From Myxococcales bacterium (GTDB lineage: Bacteria; Myxococcota_A; Polyangia; Haliangiales; Haliangiaceae), in contig JAQBQE010000032.1 of NCBI GenBank assembly GCA_028287135.1, forward strand, positions 62,001 through 126,000: a DNA stretch of 64,000 nt, in the 5' to 3' direction. Each line of letters begins with the position of its first letter. Position 1 is the first letter of the stretch. The notes beneath the pieces are model-generated. The model ran no database searches, was not told the origin of the DNA, and saw nothing but the letters and a program-made list of their open reading frames with translations. Positions 28,775-36,718 of this stretch are shown one piece after another. Position numbers and translations under genes: made by a program.

Positions 28775-29902
28775 GTGAGAGGCCTCGCGCTCATCGCCGT
28801 GCTCCTCTCCGTGCTCGGGCCGGCGCTCGCTCACGCGGACCTCGAGGCCGACGTCTCGCGCGGCATGGCTGGGCTCACCGCTGGCATCCGGGCGCACGAT
28901 GCGAAGGCGATCGCGAAGCACCTCGCGCCGAGGTTCACGAACGGCGGCGTGTGGTTCCCGGACGCTCCGTGCGCCAAGGAGTTCCCGGGCGCCAGCGAGA
29001 TCACCGGTGCGGAGGTCACCGCGTTCGCTCGCTGCCTCGCCAGGCTCGAGCTCCAGCTCTCGACGCGGCGGTCGGCCTCGCCCGACGGAGCCGTGCTGAC
29101 CGCGCAGCCCGGGTTCGAGCTCGAGCTCGCCTTCGACGGCTCGCGCGTGCGCTGGATCGGCCGCTCGCTGCGGGCGACCGCCAACGTCGGTGTGCCGATG
29201 CTGACCGCGCAGGCACTGGAATCACTGCGGACGCAGGGGACGACGCGCCTCGACCGGGTGCCTGCGATCAAGGCGCTCGCGGGCGAGGCCAAAGCTCCGA
29301 TCTCCGCGTGGATCGAGGTCTGCCTCGACGCCACGGGAACCGCGACGATCGTCAGCCATCACGACGCGACCAGCCCGAGCATCGGCGAGGCGTTCGTTCG
29401 GGCCGCCAGTGACTGGGCATTCCGCCCGTTCGTCGCCGGTGGCAGCGCGACGCCCGCGTGCTCGCTGTCCCTGCTGACCTATCCCGCGGCGAGCGCGCCT
29501 TCGACCGAGGTGTTACCGCCGGTCCCGCGGATCGCGCGTGACGAGACCGAGACCAGCGCCCCGCCACCCCCACCGCCACAGACGATCGTGCCGCTCAGTC
29601 TCGAGCGACTGCGGCTGACCGGAACGCGCGATATCGAGCCCGATCCGGCGATGCGCACGCAGATGATCGACGCCGGCAAGCTCTCGGTGCTCGCCAGCGT
29701 CAAGCTGTGCGTCGACGCGAAGGGCCGCGTGTCCTCGGCGACGCTGCAGAAGAGCAGCGGGTTCGAGGCCTACGACAAGAAGATCCTGCGCGACGTCGCC
29801 GGCTGGACGTACCGGCCGTATCTCGTCGGCAAGAAGGCGGTCTCGGTGTGTACCGGGGTGACGTTCCTCGTCGTCCCCGATCCGACGATGCTCAACCCTT
29901 GA
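28775..29902 (+). CDS. Secreted protein with two tandem TonB-C-like domains
   Basis: 375 aa from a GTG with a GGAGG-like site two bases upstream. The signal peptide is residues 1-21. After an N-terminal SnoaL/NTF2-like stretch come two copies of the TonB/AgmX-type C-terminal fold. The first has WIEVCLDATGTA then WAFRPFVAGG (about residues 169-216). The second has SVKLCVDAKGRV then WTYRPYLVGKK (about 308-358). They are joined by a Pro-rich linker. Each copy has a pair of Cys (one in the first strand and one in the last). TonB-C domains bind outer-membrane receptors or each other; here there is no TM anchor, so energy transduction is unlikely. Confidence 0.8.
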   Translation: MRGLALIAVLLSVLGPALAHADLEADVSRGMAGLTAGIRAHDAKAIAKHLAPRFTNGGVWFPDAPCAKEFPGASEITGAEVTAFARCLARLELQLSTRRSASPDGAVLTAQPGFELELAFDGSRVRWIGRSLRATANVGVPMLTAQALESLRTQGTTRLDRVPAIKALAGEAKAPISAWIEVCLDATGTATIVSHHDATSPSIGEAFVRAASDWAFRPFVAGGSATPACSLSLLTYPAASAPSTEVLPPVPRIARDETETSAPPPPPPQTIVPLSLERLRLTGTRDIEPDPAMRTQMIDAGKLSVLASVKLCVDAKGRVSSATLQKSSGFEAYDKKILRDVAGWTYRPYLVGKKAVSVCTGVTFLVVPDPTMLNP

Positions 29903-31388
29903 TCGCGGCGATCACCGAGCGCGGGGTGATCTTCTGCCAGACCCCGAGCAGCATGAACGTGATCGCGAGTGCGGTCGTGCAGATCGCGATCAAGCGTGCC
30001 GAGTACGACGCGGCCGGAAACCCGTACGACACCAGCCAGCCCGCCAGCAGGCCCGCGAGGCAGCAGCCAAGGATGCCGCCGCACGATCGCAGGTAGCGGC
30101 GGAACGGCAGATCGATGCTGCGCTGGACCAGGAACTGCTGGACCCCGAACGCGACCGGATAGCCGACCGCCCACGCGATCGCGACCGACACCAGATCGTA
30201 GCGATCGCCGAGCAGCCACGCTCCGAGCAGGAACGAGCCCGGCACCGCGAACACCGCGACGATCATGTAGCGCAGCGTGAGCTCGGGACGGCCGATTCCA
30301 TCGAGTAGCGGCGGGCCCACGAACCCGAGCGCGCGCAGGGTTCCGGCGACGCACAGGATCCGCGTGGCGGCCACACACGTATCGATCTCGTAGTCGCTCC
30401 AGTGCCGGCTCGAATAGAACACGTGGAGGATCTCGGGGATGGCGAGAAAGATGATCACGAGGAACGGCAGCACGGCGATCAGGTTCAGCCGGGTGAACTG
30501 GATGTACTGGGCGATCAGGCCTTCGCGATTGGCGCGGAGCCGGGCGAACGCAGGGAACGCGACGTCGATCACGACGTTCGAGATCGTCTTGATCGGCTCG
30601 AGGACGACGAACAGCGCGAGCCCGTAGATGCCGGCGGAATGGGCACCGAACACGTAGGTGACGATCGGGACATCGAGGCTCGTGTACAGCCGGAACAGGA
30701 TCTGGCTCGCGGCCGTGCGCAGGCCGAACCGCACGTACGGCATCACCTCGCGCGGCTGGAACACGAGCTTCGGGATGAACGGATGCCGCGTCAGCATGAT
30801 CACGCCGAACACGAAGGCACGCGTCAGCGCCGCGAGCGTCCAGCACCAGACGGTGACGCCGAGAGCCGCGAACACGACGCGGCCCACACTCTCGGAGACG
30901 TGCGCCACGATGCGCGCCTTCGAGATCTCGGCGTACCGCATCTCCTTGCGCAGCAGCGCGAACGGGATCGCGTAGACGTTCTGGAACACGAGCTTGCCGC
31001 CATACGCGATCAGCAGCCAGCCCACGATCGGGTGGCCGAGGATGTGCCCGTACAGCGGCCCGGCGACGAGCAGAAGCACGAACAGCGTGCTCGAGGTCAG
31101 CACGTTGAACCAGAACACCGTGGAGACCCGTTCGGGGCTGTGGTCGTCGCGCTGGATCAGCGCCGACGTCACGCCGAAGTCGGCCGCGGTATCGAGCAGG
31201 ACATAGAACGTGATGGCCGCGCTCGCGAGCCCGAGGTCCTCGAGCCCGACCCAGTAGCGCACGACCAGGATGTGCGACAGCAGGTCGGTGAGCGCGATCA
31301 CCGCCTGCGCGGCGCCGGCCCAGGCGACTCCGCGATTCACCTGCGTGTTGAGGCGTGGTGCGTCCGCCACAGCCTCCGCTGATACCAC
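29892..31388 (-). CDS. Polysaccharide flippase (Wzx/MATE-like, MOP superfamily)
   Basis: 498 aa with about 12-14 predicted TM helices. The N-terminal RGVAWAGAAQAVIALTDLLS and the LAS-x-AITFYVLLDTAADFGVTSALIQRDD region match the lipid-linked oligosaccharide flippases of the polysaccharide transport family. It would move undecaprenyl-linked glycans across the inner membrane. The start is the GTG at 31388 (the tandem GTG-GTA makes the exact start uncertain). Its 3' end overlaps the end of the convergent TonB-C gene by 11 bp. Divergent to a methyltransferase that could act on the same surface glycan. Confidence 0.88.
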   Translation of the reverse strand: MVSAEAVADAPRLNTQVNRGVAWAGAAQAVIALTDLLSHILVVRYWVGLEDLGLASAAITFYVLLDTAADFGVTSALIQRDDHSPERVSTVFWFNVLTSSTLFVLLLVAGPLYGHILGHPIVGWLLIAYGGKLVFQNVYAIPFALLRKEMRYAEISKARIVAHVSESVGRVVFAALGVTVWCWTLAALTRAFVFGVIMLTRHPFIPKLVFQPREVMPYVRFGLRTAASQILFRLYTSLDVPIVTYVFGAHSAGIYGLALFVVLEPIKTISNVVIDVAFPAFARLRANREGLIAQYIQFTRLNLIAVLPFLVIIFLAIPEILHVFYSSRHWSDYEIDTCVAATRILCVAGTLRALGFVGPPLLDGIGRPELTLRYMIVAVFAVPGSFLLGAWLLGDRYDLVSVAIAWAVGYPVAFGVQQFLVQRSIDLPFRRYLRSCGGILGCCLAGLLAGWLVSYGFPAASYSARLIAICTTALAITFMLLGVWQKITPRSVIAAIKG

Positions 31389-31454
31389 GCAGCGCCCCCG
31401 CCGCCTATGTCGCTGCCAGCTCGTGCCAGGTTCACTCTGCCAGCTCCGGCGTGC

Positions 31455-31460
31455 TAGCGT
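31455..31460 (+). promoter_or_regulatory. -10-like hexamer TAGCGT, 7 nt before the start at 31468
   Basis: TGCTAGCGT (extended -10 form), seven bases, ATG. Confidence 0.4.
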
Positions 31461-31467
31461 GCCGTCG

Positions 31468-32118
31468 ATGGCGGCGCCGCGCGAGGTCCAGGTCGCGCCC
31501 GAGCACTACGACTTCGAGCGCTACGATGACCTCGAGCGCTGGACGTCGTACTGGTACCAGATCAAGGCCGTGCTCGCGGTGCGCCCGCGGACGGTGCTCG
31601 AGATCGGGCCGGGCTCGGGCGTGTTCCGGCGCTATCTCGAGCACGCAGGGGTCACCGTGAAGACCCTGGACATCGATGCCTCGCGAGGCGTCGATTACGT
31701 GGCCGACATCACCCGGCTCGACGAGACCCTGCCCGCGGGGCTGTCGTTCGACGTGGTGTGCGCGTTCCAGGTGCTCGAGCACCTGCCGCTCGCCGAGTTC
31801 GAGACCTGCCTCACGAACCTCGCACGCCGCTCCAATCAGCACGTGTTCATCTCGTTGCCGTATCGCGGCCTCCGGGTCCGCTGGGCGTTCTGGTGGGGCG
31901 ATCACCACCTGACGCTGGGCCACAAGTTCATGTTGCCGTGGCGCCACAAGCCGATCCCCGAGCACCACTGGGAGCTCGGCTATCCGATCACCGCCCGCAA
32001 GATCACGAAGCGGATCGAGAAGCACCTCGACGTCGTGAGCAAGGGCTTCATCCGCGAGAACCCGTACCACTACATGTGGCAGCTGAAGCGGCGCGGCGAG
32101 CTCAGCGCGCCTCCCTGA
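31468..32118 (+). CDS. Class I SAM-dependent methyltransferase
   Basis: 216 aa. Motif I is VLEIGPGSGVFRRYL (residues 44-58), followed by the acidic ribose-binding end of strand 2 (TLDID), VADIT, and motif IV-like FDVVCAFQVLEHLP near 92-105. The fold is therefore a complete Rossmann methyltransferase. The C-terminal half contains several Trp/His-rich segments and no known substrate domain. The neighbouring flippase suggests cell-surface glycan or lipid modification, but that is context only. The ATG at 31468 is preferred because of the -10-like element and because the upstream frame is not protein-like. Confidence 0.85.
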   Translation: MAAPREVQVAPEHYDFERYDDLERWTSYWYQIKAVLAVRPRTVLEIGPGSGVFRRYLEHAGVTVKTLDIDASRGVDYVADITRLDETLPAGLSFDVVCAFQVLEHLPLAEFETCLTNLARRSNQHVFISLPYRGLRVRWAFWWGDHHLTLGHKFMLPWRHKPIPEHHWELGYPITARKITKRIEKHLDVVSKGFIRENPYHYMWQLKRRGELSAPP

Positions 32119-32127
32119 CCTGCGAGC

Positions 32128-32469
32128 TCAGTTCTCGAGCGGAACCGGCACGCCGATCGCTCGCAGGACCGCGCGCTCGACCTCACGCAGCCGCAGCTCG
32201 GATAGCGAAGAACCGAGTGGCGATGGATCGAGGTCTTCCTTGCGCAGCACACCGAGTTGCTCGCACTTCAGGATCGACGTCGCACCGATCCCCGCTTCAC
32301 CCTTGCGCAGCCGAACGTGGGTGGGTGCGGCGGCAAGCACGGTCGAGCATGGGATCACCAGAACATCGGTTGCGCCGGCGTTGCGTGCATTCGCAGAGAT
32401 CACGAGGACGGGTCTGCGCTTGTCGAGGCGCGCGAAGTAGAGGAAACCGCGACGAGGAGCGACGGTCAT
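32128..32469 (-). CDS. mazF: MazF/PemK-family toxin (endoribonuclease)
   Basis: 113 aa, typical for the family. Characteristic blocks are RRGFLYFARLDKRRPVLVIS at the N-terminus, TDVLVIPCST, THVRLRKGEAGI, and SILKCEQLGVLRKEDL, all in the expected order. Members of this family cut single-stranded RNA and inhibit translation. It overlaps the antitoxin gene upstream by 4 bp (ATGA), the usual order (antitoxin first). The catalytic Arg and Ser/Thr positions in the RRP and PCST segments appear intact. Confidence 0.92.
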   Translation of the reverse strand: MTVAPRRGFLYFARLDKRRPVLVISANARNAGATDVLVIPCSTVLAAAPTHVRLRKGEAGIGATSILKCEQLGVLRKEDLDPSPLGSSLSELRLREVERAVLRAIGVPVPLEN

Positions 32470-32756
32470 CGTGGGCGCCGAGCAGGTCGCCGCCTGGGCG
32501 GATCGTACGTGACCGCCCGCGCTGCTCGCGCCATCCCCAGCGCGATCGCATTGTCCTCGTCGAGCGACTCGCCGCGCAACGTCGCGTAGTACGCGGTCGT
32601 CGCCTGATCGATGGTTTGCTCTGCGGCGCGAGACGCCGTGGCGTACAGCCATTCCTCGATCACACCACTTCGACTGGAACCGGTGCGCCGAGCGTCGCGG
32701 TCGATGATCCGGACGAGGTCCTTGGACAGGGTAACACTGACCTTGACCTTGGACAT
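32466..32756 (-). CDS. Ribbon-helix-helix antitoxin (MazE-like)
   Basis: 96 aa. The N-terminus VKVSVTLSKDLVRIIDRDA is a typical ribbon-helix-helix strand and first helix, and SSRSGVIEEWL is the second helix, which dimerises and binds DNA. The C-terminal 45 residues would wrap around MazF and end in a basic Arg-Pro-rich tail. It is coupled to mazF by a 4-bp overlap. Three helically phased GTAGGA copies upstream (next entry) are its likely operator. Confidence 0.85.
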   Translation of the reverse strand: MSKVKVSVTLSKDLVRIIDRDARRTGSSRSGVIEEWLYATASRAAEQTIDQATTAYYATLRGESLDEDNAIALGMARAARAVTYDPPRRRPARRPR

Positions 32757-32784
32757 CCTACTTTCATCCTACCATATGTCCTAC
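32756..32784 (-). promoter_or_regulatory. Operator-like triple direct repeat GTAGGA upstream of the antitoxin
   Basis: On the minus strand GTAGGA occurs at 32784-32779, 32772-32767 and 32761-32756, 12 and 11 bases apart, that is about one helical turn. The middle copy overlaps a -10-like TAGGAT (32771-32766), and the last supplies both the ribosome site and the A of the start codon. Ribbon-helix-helix proteins commonly bind such tandem repeats, so binding would block transcription and possibly translation. Confidence 0.6.
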
Positions 32785-32827
32785 TCGCCGCGCGGACTCG
32801 CGCCCGCCAGGCCCGTCTGCGCGGCAC

Positions 32828-33802
32828 TCAGCGCCGATGGCGATACACGGTGAAGTGCAGCACGAGCAGCGCGACGTTGACGCCGGCGATCACCAGGCCG
32901 TGCGCGACCACCCAGTGCGGGAAGCCGCACACGCAGACGATCATCCAGATGAACACGAACGTGTCGCGGCGGCCGAACGAGCGCAGCCAGGTGGTGATCT
33001 TCTTCGGATCGTAGACCTCGTCCGTCGAGGTGCTCGCGCCCTCGAACCACCAGCGGAACGCGAACACGTCGCCGGTGCCGGTGCGGCGGTAGACCGAGAC
33101 GTACGTCGTCAGCGAGACCAGCACGCGCCCGCACGCCGCGGCGAGCCCGAGCCATTGCCAGATCCCACCGAGGCCGTAGCCGACCATCGCGATGAACAGG
33201 TTGTCGACGATGTCGTCCGACAGGTTGTCGAGCCACTGGCCGAGCTTGCTGTACTGGAAGCGCAGGCGCGCGAGCTCACCGTCGACCGAATCGAGGATCG
33301 AGTTGATCTCCAGCAGCACGCCCGCGATCGCGATGTACGCGTAGGTCCCGCGGCTGGCGAGTACCGAGGCGATGATGCCGATCGTGATCGCGAGGATGGT
33401 GACGTGGTTGGGCGTGACGGCGAGCGACCTGCGCGACAGCCAGCGCGTGATCCGCATCGAGACTCGCCAGTTGATCAACGCGTCGACCGGGCCCTCGAAC
33501 GACTTGTTCATGCCGCGGATCAGCTTCCACTCGGCCTGCTTGAGCGCGTCGTCGTCGACGAGCTCGATGCCGGCGATCACATCCGCGCGCTCGCGGCGAG
33601 CGCCCTCGGGAGCCGCGGTGCCTGGAGCGACGAACTCGACCGGAATCGGCAGCGCGCGCGCGGGCTCGAGGGGAGCGGACGCCATCACGACGCGCTGGGC
33701 GCCTTGCTTGGCGACCTCGCGGACGCGCCGTTCGAAGGCGGTCACGCCACCGACGAGCCGCGTGTGGCGGTCGCCGGAGGTCTCGAGGAAGACGGTCTCC
33801 AC
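32828..33802 (-). CDS. CDP-alcohol phosphatidyltransferase with extra N-terminal domain
   Basis: 324 aa from a GTG. The full CDP-AP signature is present with exact spacing: Asp171, Asp174-Gly175, Ala178-Arg179, Gly188, Asp192 and Asp196. The enzyme joins a CDP-activated group to an alcohol (such as inositol phosphate or glycerol phosphate) in the membrane. About five TM helices follow. The first 100 residues resemble a shortened sugar-nucleotidyltransferase, as in bifunctional di-myo-inositol-phosphate phosphate synthases, but the usual nucleotide-binding Gly-rich N-terminus is missing. The product is therefore uncertain. Confidence 0.85.
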   Translation of the reverse strand: METVFLETSGDRHTRLVGGVTAFERRVREVAKQGAQRVVMASAPLEPARALPIPVEFVAPGTAAPEGARRERADVIAGIELVDDDALKQAEWKLIRGMNKSFEGPVDALINWRVSMRITRWLSRRSLAVTPNHVTILAITIGIIASVLASRGTYAYIAIAGVLLEINSILDSVDGELARLRFQYSKLGQWLDNLSDDIVDNLFIAMVGYGLGGIWQWLGLAAACGRVLVSLTTYVSVYRRTGTGDVFAFRWWFEGASTSTDEVYDPKKITTWLRSFGRRDTFVFIWMIVCVCGFPHWVVAHGLVIAGVNVALLVLHFTVYRHRR

Positions 33803-33867
33803 GACCGTCCTCTACCACATCGATGAGCTGCGGAGGCTGGCGGGAAGGAACCTGCCAGCTTGTGACC

Positions 33868-34716
33868 TCAGAAGCCGGGCTCGATCGCGGTCGCCGTCAG
33901 GGTGTTGGCGACCGTCCGCACCGTGTGCGAGCGAAGCGTCATGCCCATGTACGTCGCGTTGACGACCGTGTTCGCGGCCGTGGTGTCGGGTGGCACATCG
34001 AAGGTGATGAAGCCGCCTTCCGCGGACGGGTCGAGCGCGCCCGCGCTCATCGTGTTTCCCAGCGAGACACCGCCGCGCGTCACCGTGACATTTGCTCCGC
34101 CGATCGGCGTACCCGCGCAGTCGGTGACAAACGTGGCAACAATGGCGTTGTCCGCGCCGTGCGTGATCCCTGCAAGACCGAGGTTCGCGTAGACCTGCGA
34201 GCTCATCAAGAGGACCGGCACGTCCGCGAGGTTCGCCGTGACCGGCGCGGCTGGATACACTCGCGTGTTCTGGAAACCAGTCTTGGTTGCGACCAGATAA
34301 CCGTCGAGCGGGGTGCCACCCGTCGTCAGTGCAGCGGTCGTGAAGGCGCCCGTCGTCGCCGCCGACATGACGGTACCCAGGTTGTCCTGGCCCATGCAGT
34401 TGTCGCGGCACGCCTGGATGGCGACGTTCGCCGACGGACTGATCGCGATAGGTGGGTTTGCGGCGAAATCGAGCGTGATCTCCTGCGCGGTGCCAGCGAG
34501 CGTCACCGTGTTGGCCGCGGTGGTAGGTGCCGCGTTGTTCAGGCACGTGAAGTCGTAGTTCGGTGCATCCGGCACATACGCATCGGGCGGCGCATCGATC
34601 GCGGCGTCGACGATCACGATCGCGGCGTCGACGGGCTTGTTGCTTCCACCATCATCACCGCATGCGGCGGCGAAGGCGATGACAGCAACGGTGAGCAGTG
34701 CGCGGAGGTTACCCAT
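33868..34716 (-). CDS. Lipoprotein with Asp/Ala linker and carboxypeptidase-regulatory-like domains
   Basis: 282 aa. Signal peptide with lipobox AAAC, then an acidic linker of DAAID/DAPPDA units (residues 29-53) that is very typical of lipoproteins in this group of myxobacteria. Two beta-sandwich modules follow. The first includes TLAGTAQEITLDFA, and the second has the GTPIGGANVTVTRGG segment that recalls carboxypeptidase-regulatory-like (transthyretin-type) folds. Three cysteines are present in the first module. A structural or ligand-binding surface role is likely; no enzyme motif is seen. Confidence 0.72.
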   Translation of the reverse strand: MGNLRALLTVAVIAFAAACGDDGGSNKPVDAAIVIVDAAIDAPPDAYVPDAPNYDFTCLNNAAPTTAANTVTLAGTAQEITLDFAANPPIAISPSANVAIQACRDNCMGQDNLGTVMSAATTGAFTTAALTTGGTPLDGYLVATKTGFQNTRVYPAAPVTANLADVPVLLMSSQVYANLGLAGITHGADNAIVATFVTDCAGTPIGGANVTVTRGGVSLGNTMSAGALDPSAEGGFITFDVPPDTTAANTVVNATYMGMTLRSHTVRTVANTLTATAIEPGF

Positions 34717-34835
34717 GGGCGCGTTCGTACACCGGATCCCCGGGGGGCTTCCAGAGGGAACTTTGAGACCTGGCGCACGGTTTGGTTCCGCGACCGCCGA
34801 TACTTCCGGCCGCTCCGTGCCAGGGCCAGTTGCGG

Positions 34836-34841
34836 TAGCGT
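34836..34841 (+). promoter_or_regulatory. -10-like hexamer TAGCGT, 7 nt before the start at 34849
   Basis: TAGCGT, seven bases, ATG; same arrangement as at 31455 and 48440. Confidence 0.4.
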
Positions 34842-34848
34842 GCGCGCG

Positions 34849-36261
34849 ATGTCGAACAGGCGCTGGGTGGTATGGTTAGCGACGGTCCTGGCGAGCGGGT
34901 GCACGGAGCGCAACCCTCGAAACTGCGACGACGGTGTCTGCACCGACAGCGCCTTTCCGTTCTGTGACACGGATGGATCGGTCGCCGGGACGCCGCATAC
35001 GTGCATCGAAGGTGCATGCACGCCGCTCGACTTCGTGAGCTGTAGCGGTAACCAGGCCGTCAGCTGCAATGCCGACGGAAGCAACTACGAGGTCGAGAGC
35101 TGCGCGTCAGGTTGCAGCGAGGCGAACCGGGGCTGCAACTCGTGCACGCACGGCGAGAGCAGATGCGTTGCCGGGGGCGTGAGTCAGTGCGGAAGCGATG
35201 GGTTGCTCGGTGCGCCTCAGGCTTGTGCGCTCGGCTGTGTCGACGCACCGAGTCCGCACTGCGCGTACATCGAACCGCGGTACCTGCCCGATATCTGCGA
35301 CGTGCAAGCGACGCAAGCCGCGCTGACGATTTCCAATAGCGGAACGCTCGACACGAGTCTCGACGTCAATTGTAACGGCGGCATCATTCCGCAGACCGGC
35401 GCACCGGATATCTGCGTCGTTCACTACGGTTCGATCACGGTCGAGTCGGGAAAGACACTGACCGTCATCGGCCGAACGGAGATGATGTACGAAGGCGGCC
35501 GCGCAGTGGCTCTGGTCGCTGATGATGCACTCAGCATCGACGGTGCGCTCAGCCTCTCGGCGGTCGGTTCGCAGAGCGGTCCTGGAGGCGGCCCCCTCCA
35601 GAGCGGCCCGGCGTCGACGACGAACGCACAAGGCGGCTGCGGGGGGAGCACCGTCGGTGGCCCAGGTGGAAGCGCGACTGCAGACGGCGGGGCGATGAAC
35701 GGCGGCGCAGCAACGATGAACCCAGCTTTACTGACTGCTCTCGTCGGTGGAGCGAACAAGGCTGGTGGCGGTGGTGGTGCGGGAACGTTGATCTCCTGTC
35801 ACGGCAAGGTCTCTGTTTCTGGCATCATCACGTCGGCGGGGGGCGGAGGATGGTTCTTCGTCTTGGCTGGTGGCGGCGGAGCCGGCGGCAATGTGGTTCT
35901 ACAGGGAGCCCAGGTAAGCGTGACCGGTGAGGTCTACGCAAACGGTGGTGGCGGAGCGGCTGGTGCGGCGGCCGGGCAGACTGCGGGCATCATGTCCGGA
36001 GCCGATGGAACTTCCTCCGACCTGTCGCCCGCCCTCGGCGGAACCTCGCAAGGGGGCGGAGGTCGCGGAGGTGATGGGGGCACCAAGTCCGGAATGCCGC
36101 GCGCAGGCTCGGCACCGACGGCAGCGGGTGGGAAACCCGGCGGCGGCGGCGGCAGCATGGGATTCTTTCAGACGTACACGCCCATGGGCGTGGTGCCGAT
36201 ATTGACCCCATCGCATTCTTCGCCTGACTTCGGTCCAAACGAAACGATCCGCACGCGCTGA
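34849..36261 (+). CDS. Cys-rich and Gly-rich repeat lipoprotein
   Basis: 470 aa. The signal ends in LASGC (lipidation at Cys18). Residues 19-140 are Cys-rich (about 20 Cys) with spaced Cys-x-Gly motifs, likely a disulfide-knotted stalk. Residues 150-260 look like a beta-helix. The C-terminal 210 residues are long Gly/Ala-rich runs (GGGG and GGxG) interrupted by short hydrophobic strands. This layout is frequent in surface proteins of large-genome myxobacteria, but no function has been assigned. A Gly-rich C-terminus may be flexible or form a polyglycine-II-like structure. Confidence 0.7.
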   Translation: MSNRRWVVWLATVLASGCTERNPRNCDDGVCTDSAFPFCDTDGSVAGTPHTCIEGACTPLDFVSCSGNQAVSCNADGSNYEVESCASGCSEANRGCNSCTHGESRCVAGGVSQCGSDGLLGAPQACALGCVDAPSPHCAYIEPRYLPDICDVQATQAALTISNSGTLDTSLDVNCNGGIIPQTGAPDICVVHYGSITVESGKTLTVIGRTEMMYEGGRAVALVADDALSIDGALSLSAVGSQSGPGGGPLQSGPASTTNAQGGCGGSTVGGPGGSATADGGAMNGGAATMNPALLTALVGGANKAGGGGGAGTLISCHGKVSVSGIITSAGGGGWFFVLAGGGGAGGNVVLQGAQVSVTGEVYANGGGGAAGAAAGQTAGIMSGADGTSSDLSPALGGTSQGGGGRGGDGGTKSGMPRAGSAPTAAGGKPGGGGGSMGFFQTYTPMGVVPILTPSHSSPDFGPNETIRTR

Positions 36262-36718
36262 ACACGGCAGTCGCCAACAAAGCCCGCTGGGATCAAAGGC
36301 AATCTCGCGACGCCCAATGGCGCGTGGGCCGTGCACTCGCGGTCAACCCAGCACAGAACGCGAGCCGGCCTGGGAGGCTCCGGACCGGAGATGACATGCA
36401 GCGCGTGGGCGATGCAGTCCCCGCGGGGACTTCCGTTGCTCTATCGCCGCGACAGGATGCGATCCTTCCGCGCGGATTTCTCGAACAAATCGCTTGACTG
36501 AGTTTCGCGTGTGACGCGCACCGCGACTGTGAATCGATCGAGATCTCCGTCGACGACTTGACCTCCTCGCGTGTGCTGCGTGTTTGTCGTTCGTTCGGAA
36601 CGCGCTGGGGTGCGGGGTGTTTGCGTGCGCAGAGAGCGCGTGAGAGCGCCGAAAATCATCGTGCTATCTAGGTCATGTGCGCGCGCGTAGACGGCGCTCG
36701 GAGCACGAGGAGGTCAGC
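36262..36718. other. Intergenic stretch of 457 bp with short palindromes
   Basis: No gene is supported here; a 72-codon reading frame on the minus strand has no protein-like features. It holds a perfect 14-bp palindrome (GTCCCCGCGGGGAC, 36417-36430), CGTTCGGAACG at 36592-36602 and CTCCG-GAC-CGGAG near 36378. The base composition is less GC-biased between 36450 and 36660. The promoter of the HNH gene should lie at its right end. Confidence 0.5.

Noticed and set aside
36417..36430. 14-bp palindrome GTCCCCGCGGGGAC as an attachment site or operator
   Set aside because: In such GC-rich DNA this kind of palindrome is not rare and there is no integrase or regulator nearby.
36441..36659. 72-codon minus frame in the intergenic stretch before the HNH gene
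   Set aside because: Arg/Thr-rich, no ribosome site and no domain.
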